Assembly: GCA_002419145.1 (NCBI GenBank)
Contig: DIFN01000058.1
Location: 5,961-46,774, forward strand
Reading direction: 5' to 3'
DNA: 40,814 nucleotides
Origin: Mageeibacillus sp. UBA5747
GTDB lineage: Bacteria > Bacillota > Clostridia > Saccharofermentanales > UBA5734
Both the position numbers and the translations under genes were made by a program. The notes beneath the pieces were generated by a model that saw nothing but the letters and a program-made list of their open reading frames with translations, was not told where the DNA came from and did not search any database. Shown one piece after another: positions 39,475 through 40,814 of this stretch (position 1 is the first letter of the stretch; each line of letters opens with the position of its first letter).

Positions 39475-40659
39475 ATGAAAGATTTTGTTTTCTGCAGCCC
39501 GACAACTTTTGTTTTTGGCCGTGACACCGAGCAACAAACCGGCGCTTATGCGAAAAAGTTTGGCCGAACCAAGGCCTTGATCCATTATGGTGGCCGCTCA
39601 GCCCAGGCCAGCGGCTTGTTGGACCGGGTCAAAGCGTCGCTTGAACAGGCCGGCGTAGCGTGGGTCGAACTCGGCGGTGTCCAGCCCAACCCTCGGGCTA
39701 GCCTCGTTTACCAGGGGATCGAAGTCGGCCGTCGGGAAAAGGTTGACTTGATTCTGGCTGTCGGTGGAGGCAGCGCGATCGACTCGGCGAAAGCGATCGC
39801 AGCCGGCATACCTTATAAAGGCGATTTCTGGGATTTCTATGAAGGTAAGGCCCAAGTCAAAGAACCGGTCCCTGTGGCTGTTGTCCTGACAATCCCGGCC
39901 GCTGGCAGCGAGGGCTCGCCAGGTTCCGTCATCACCAAAGAAGAAGGCTGGCTCAAACGAGCCGTCAATGACGAAAGCTTGCGTCCACTTTTCTCGATCC
40001 TGAATCCAGAACTGACCTTCACCCTGCCGCCTTATCAGACTGCCTGCGGGGCTGCAGATATCATGTCGCATGTCTTTGAGCGCTATCTGACAAATACCCC
40101 TGATGTCGAATTTTCCGACCGTCTCTGTGAATCCGTCCTCAAGACCATGATCCAGGATGTGCCACGCGTCCTTAAAAAACCGGACGACTACGGGCCTCGT
40201 TCCAACATCATGTGGGCCGGTATGGTGGCTCACAATGACATCGTTGGTGTCGACCGCGAACAGGACTGGAGCAGCCACGATATCGAACACGAACTGTCTG
40301 CCCTCTATGATGTTGCCCATGGAGCTGGTCTGGCTGTTGTTTTTCCGGCCTTTATGCGCTATACCCTGCAACACGATGTCATGCGCTACGCCCAGCTGGC
40401 TGTCCGTGTCTGGGGGGTCGAGATGGATTACCAGAATCCGGAACGCACTGCAGCTGAGGGCGTCAACCGTCTGGTGGCCTTTTACCGCTCGATCGGACTG
40501 CCGACCACCTTTGAAGAGCTGGGAGCCAAGGCTGAGGACATCCCCCTGATGGCTAAAAAGCTCAACCTGGGCAATGGCCGCAAGCTGGGCAGCTTCCATC
40601 CACTGGAGACAGCTGATGTCGAAGCGATCTACCGATTGTCGATGGCCGGAGGGTCTTGA
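39475..40659 (+). CDS. Iron-containing alcohol dehydrogenase (butanol dehydrogenase-like)
   Basis: This is a group III, metal-dependent alcohol dehydrogenase of 394 residues, in the YugJ/YugK/BdhA branch that reduces aldehydes such as butyraldehyde to alcohols with NAD(P)H. The cofactor motif LILAVGGGSAIDSAKAIAAG lies near residues 91-110. Metal ligands are visible as Asp and His in ACGAADIMSHVFERY (about 197-211) and two His in the late YDVAHGAGLAVVFPAFMRY region (about 280-298). The start follows CGGAGG. It diverges from ldh. With ldh it forms a small set of reductive fermentation-end enzymes; the physiological substrate is not readable. Confidence 0.92.
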   Translation: MKDFVFCSPTTFVFGRDTEQQTGAYAKKFGRTKALIHYGGRSAQASGLLDRVKASLEQAGVAWVELGGVQPNPRASLVYQGIEVGRREKVDLILAVGGGSAIDSAKAIAAGIPYKGDFWDFYEGKAQVKEPVPVAVVLTIPAAGSEGSPGSVITKEEGWLKRAVNDESLRPLFSILNPELTFTLPPYQTACGAADIMSHVFERYLTNTPDVEFSDRLCESVLKTMIQDVPRVLKKPDDYGPRSNIMWAGMVAHNDIVGVDREQDWSSHDIEHELSALYDVAHGAGLAVVFPAFMRYTLQHDVMRYAQLAVRVWGVEMDYQNPERTAAEGVNRLVAFYRSIGLPTTFEELGAKAEDIPLMAKKLNLGNGRKLGSFHPLETADVEAIYRLSMAGGS

Positions 40660-40749
40660 TTTCGATGATTCCCCAAGACCAGCTGGAGCCTCCAAACATC
40701 ACCCCTCCTGTTCTGCCACCAGCAGACAAGAATAATTTGCAGAGAATTT

Positions 40750-40800
40750 GCAAAAATTTTAAAAAAAGGTGTTGACGAGGGCGAAAACCGATGGTACTAT
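40750..40800 (+). promoter_or_regulatory. Strong promoter with UP element, probably of an rRNA/tRNA operon
   Basis: TTGACG (40772-40777) and TACTAT (40795-40800) are 17 bases apart, and TGG before the -10 makes an extended element. An A/T tract (40750-40767, AAAAATTTTAAAAAAA) directly upstream looks like an UP element. The start would be near 40807 with AAGCGCC following. Such promoters typically drive stable-RNA operons in Bacillota; the transcribed region lies beyond the window. The 90 bases between it and the alcohol dehydrogenase stop hold only a small TCTGC/GCAGA hairpin (40715-40729). Confidence 0.75.
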
Positions 40801-40814
40801 AGCAAAGCGCCTTG

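Overview
The window is a gene-dense, GC-rich stretch (roughly 55-60% GC by eye) of a bacterial chromosome. It most likely comes from an anaerobic member of the Bacillota (Clostridia-like). The evidence is a Veg protein, the block rpmH-rnpA-yidD-yidC-khpB(jag)-mnmE-mnmG-rsmG followed by gyrA, a single-domain YidC, formate-tetrahydrofolate ligase, a BMP-type nucleoside transporter beside xpt, fermentative dehydrogenases, and SD-led genes with sigma-A-like promoters. I cannot name the genus.

Left arm (1-6933, all +): a decayed DUF523/TudS-like remnant, then a tight gene string. It encodes a carotenoid desaturase split by a one-base frameshift, a phytoene/dehydrosqualene synthase, a VTE5-like isoprenoid-alcohol kinase, a DUF92/VTE6-like isoprenyl-phosphate kinase, a stand-alone cobalamin-binding protein resembling the sensor half of CarH, and a LolE/LolD-type ABC pair. 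I read this as a carotenoid locus with built-in prenyl-alcohol salvage and a possible B12 light or redox sensor. It is one of two candidates for an undescribed system.

7041-12706 (+) is a purine salvage unit: xpt and a BMP lipoprotein behind one clear promoter, a terminator-like hairpin, then a double-NBD ATPase and two permeases. fabV (- strand) follows. It shares a divergent promoter region with the second candidate system (14190-21314, +). That system has two sugar-type ABC permeases, a long coiled-coil HlyD-like adaptor, a MacB-periplasmic-domain membrane protein without an ATPase, and a lipoprotein fusing a beta-propeller-like region to a solute-binding domain. No ATPase is encoded in it.

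21322-23774 (-) holds a small decayed membrane-protein fragment, an MFS exporter and an aldo/keto reductase. Next come lipB-lipA (+), converging with overlapping ends on fhs (-). fhs is divergent from veg, followed by ispE. From 28611 rightward the conserved origin-proximal block runs to gyrA, but no dnaA lies upstream of rpmH. ldh (-) and an iron-type alcohol dehydrogenase (+) follow. The window ends in a very strong promoter (40772-40800) that probably drives a stable-RNA operon just outside.

No intergenic gap exceeds about 260 bases. I saw no tRNA, rRNA, CRISPR array, insertion sequence or known riboswitch inside the window.
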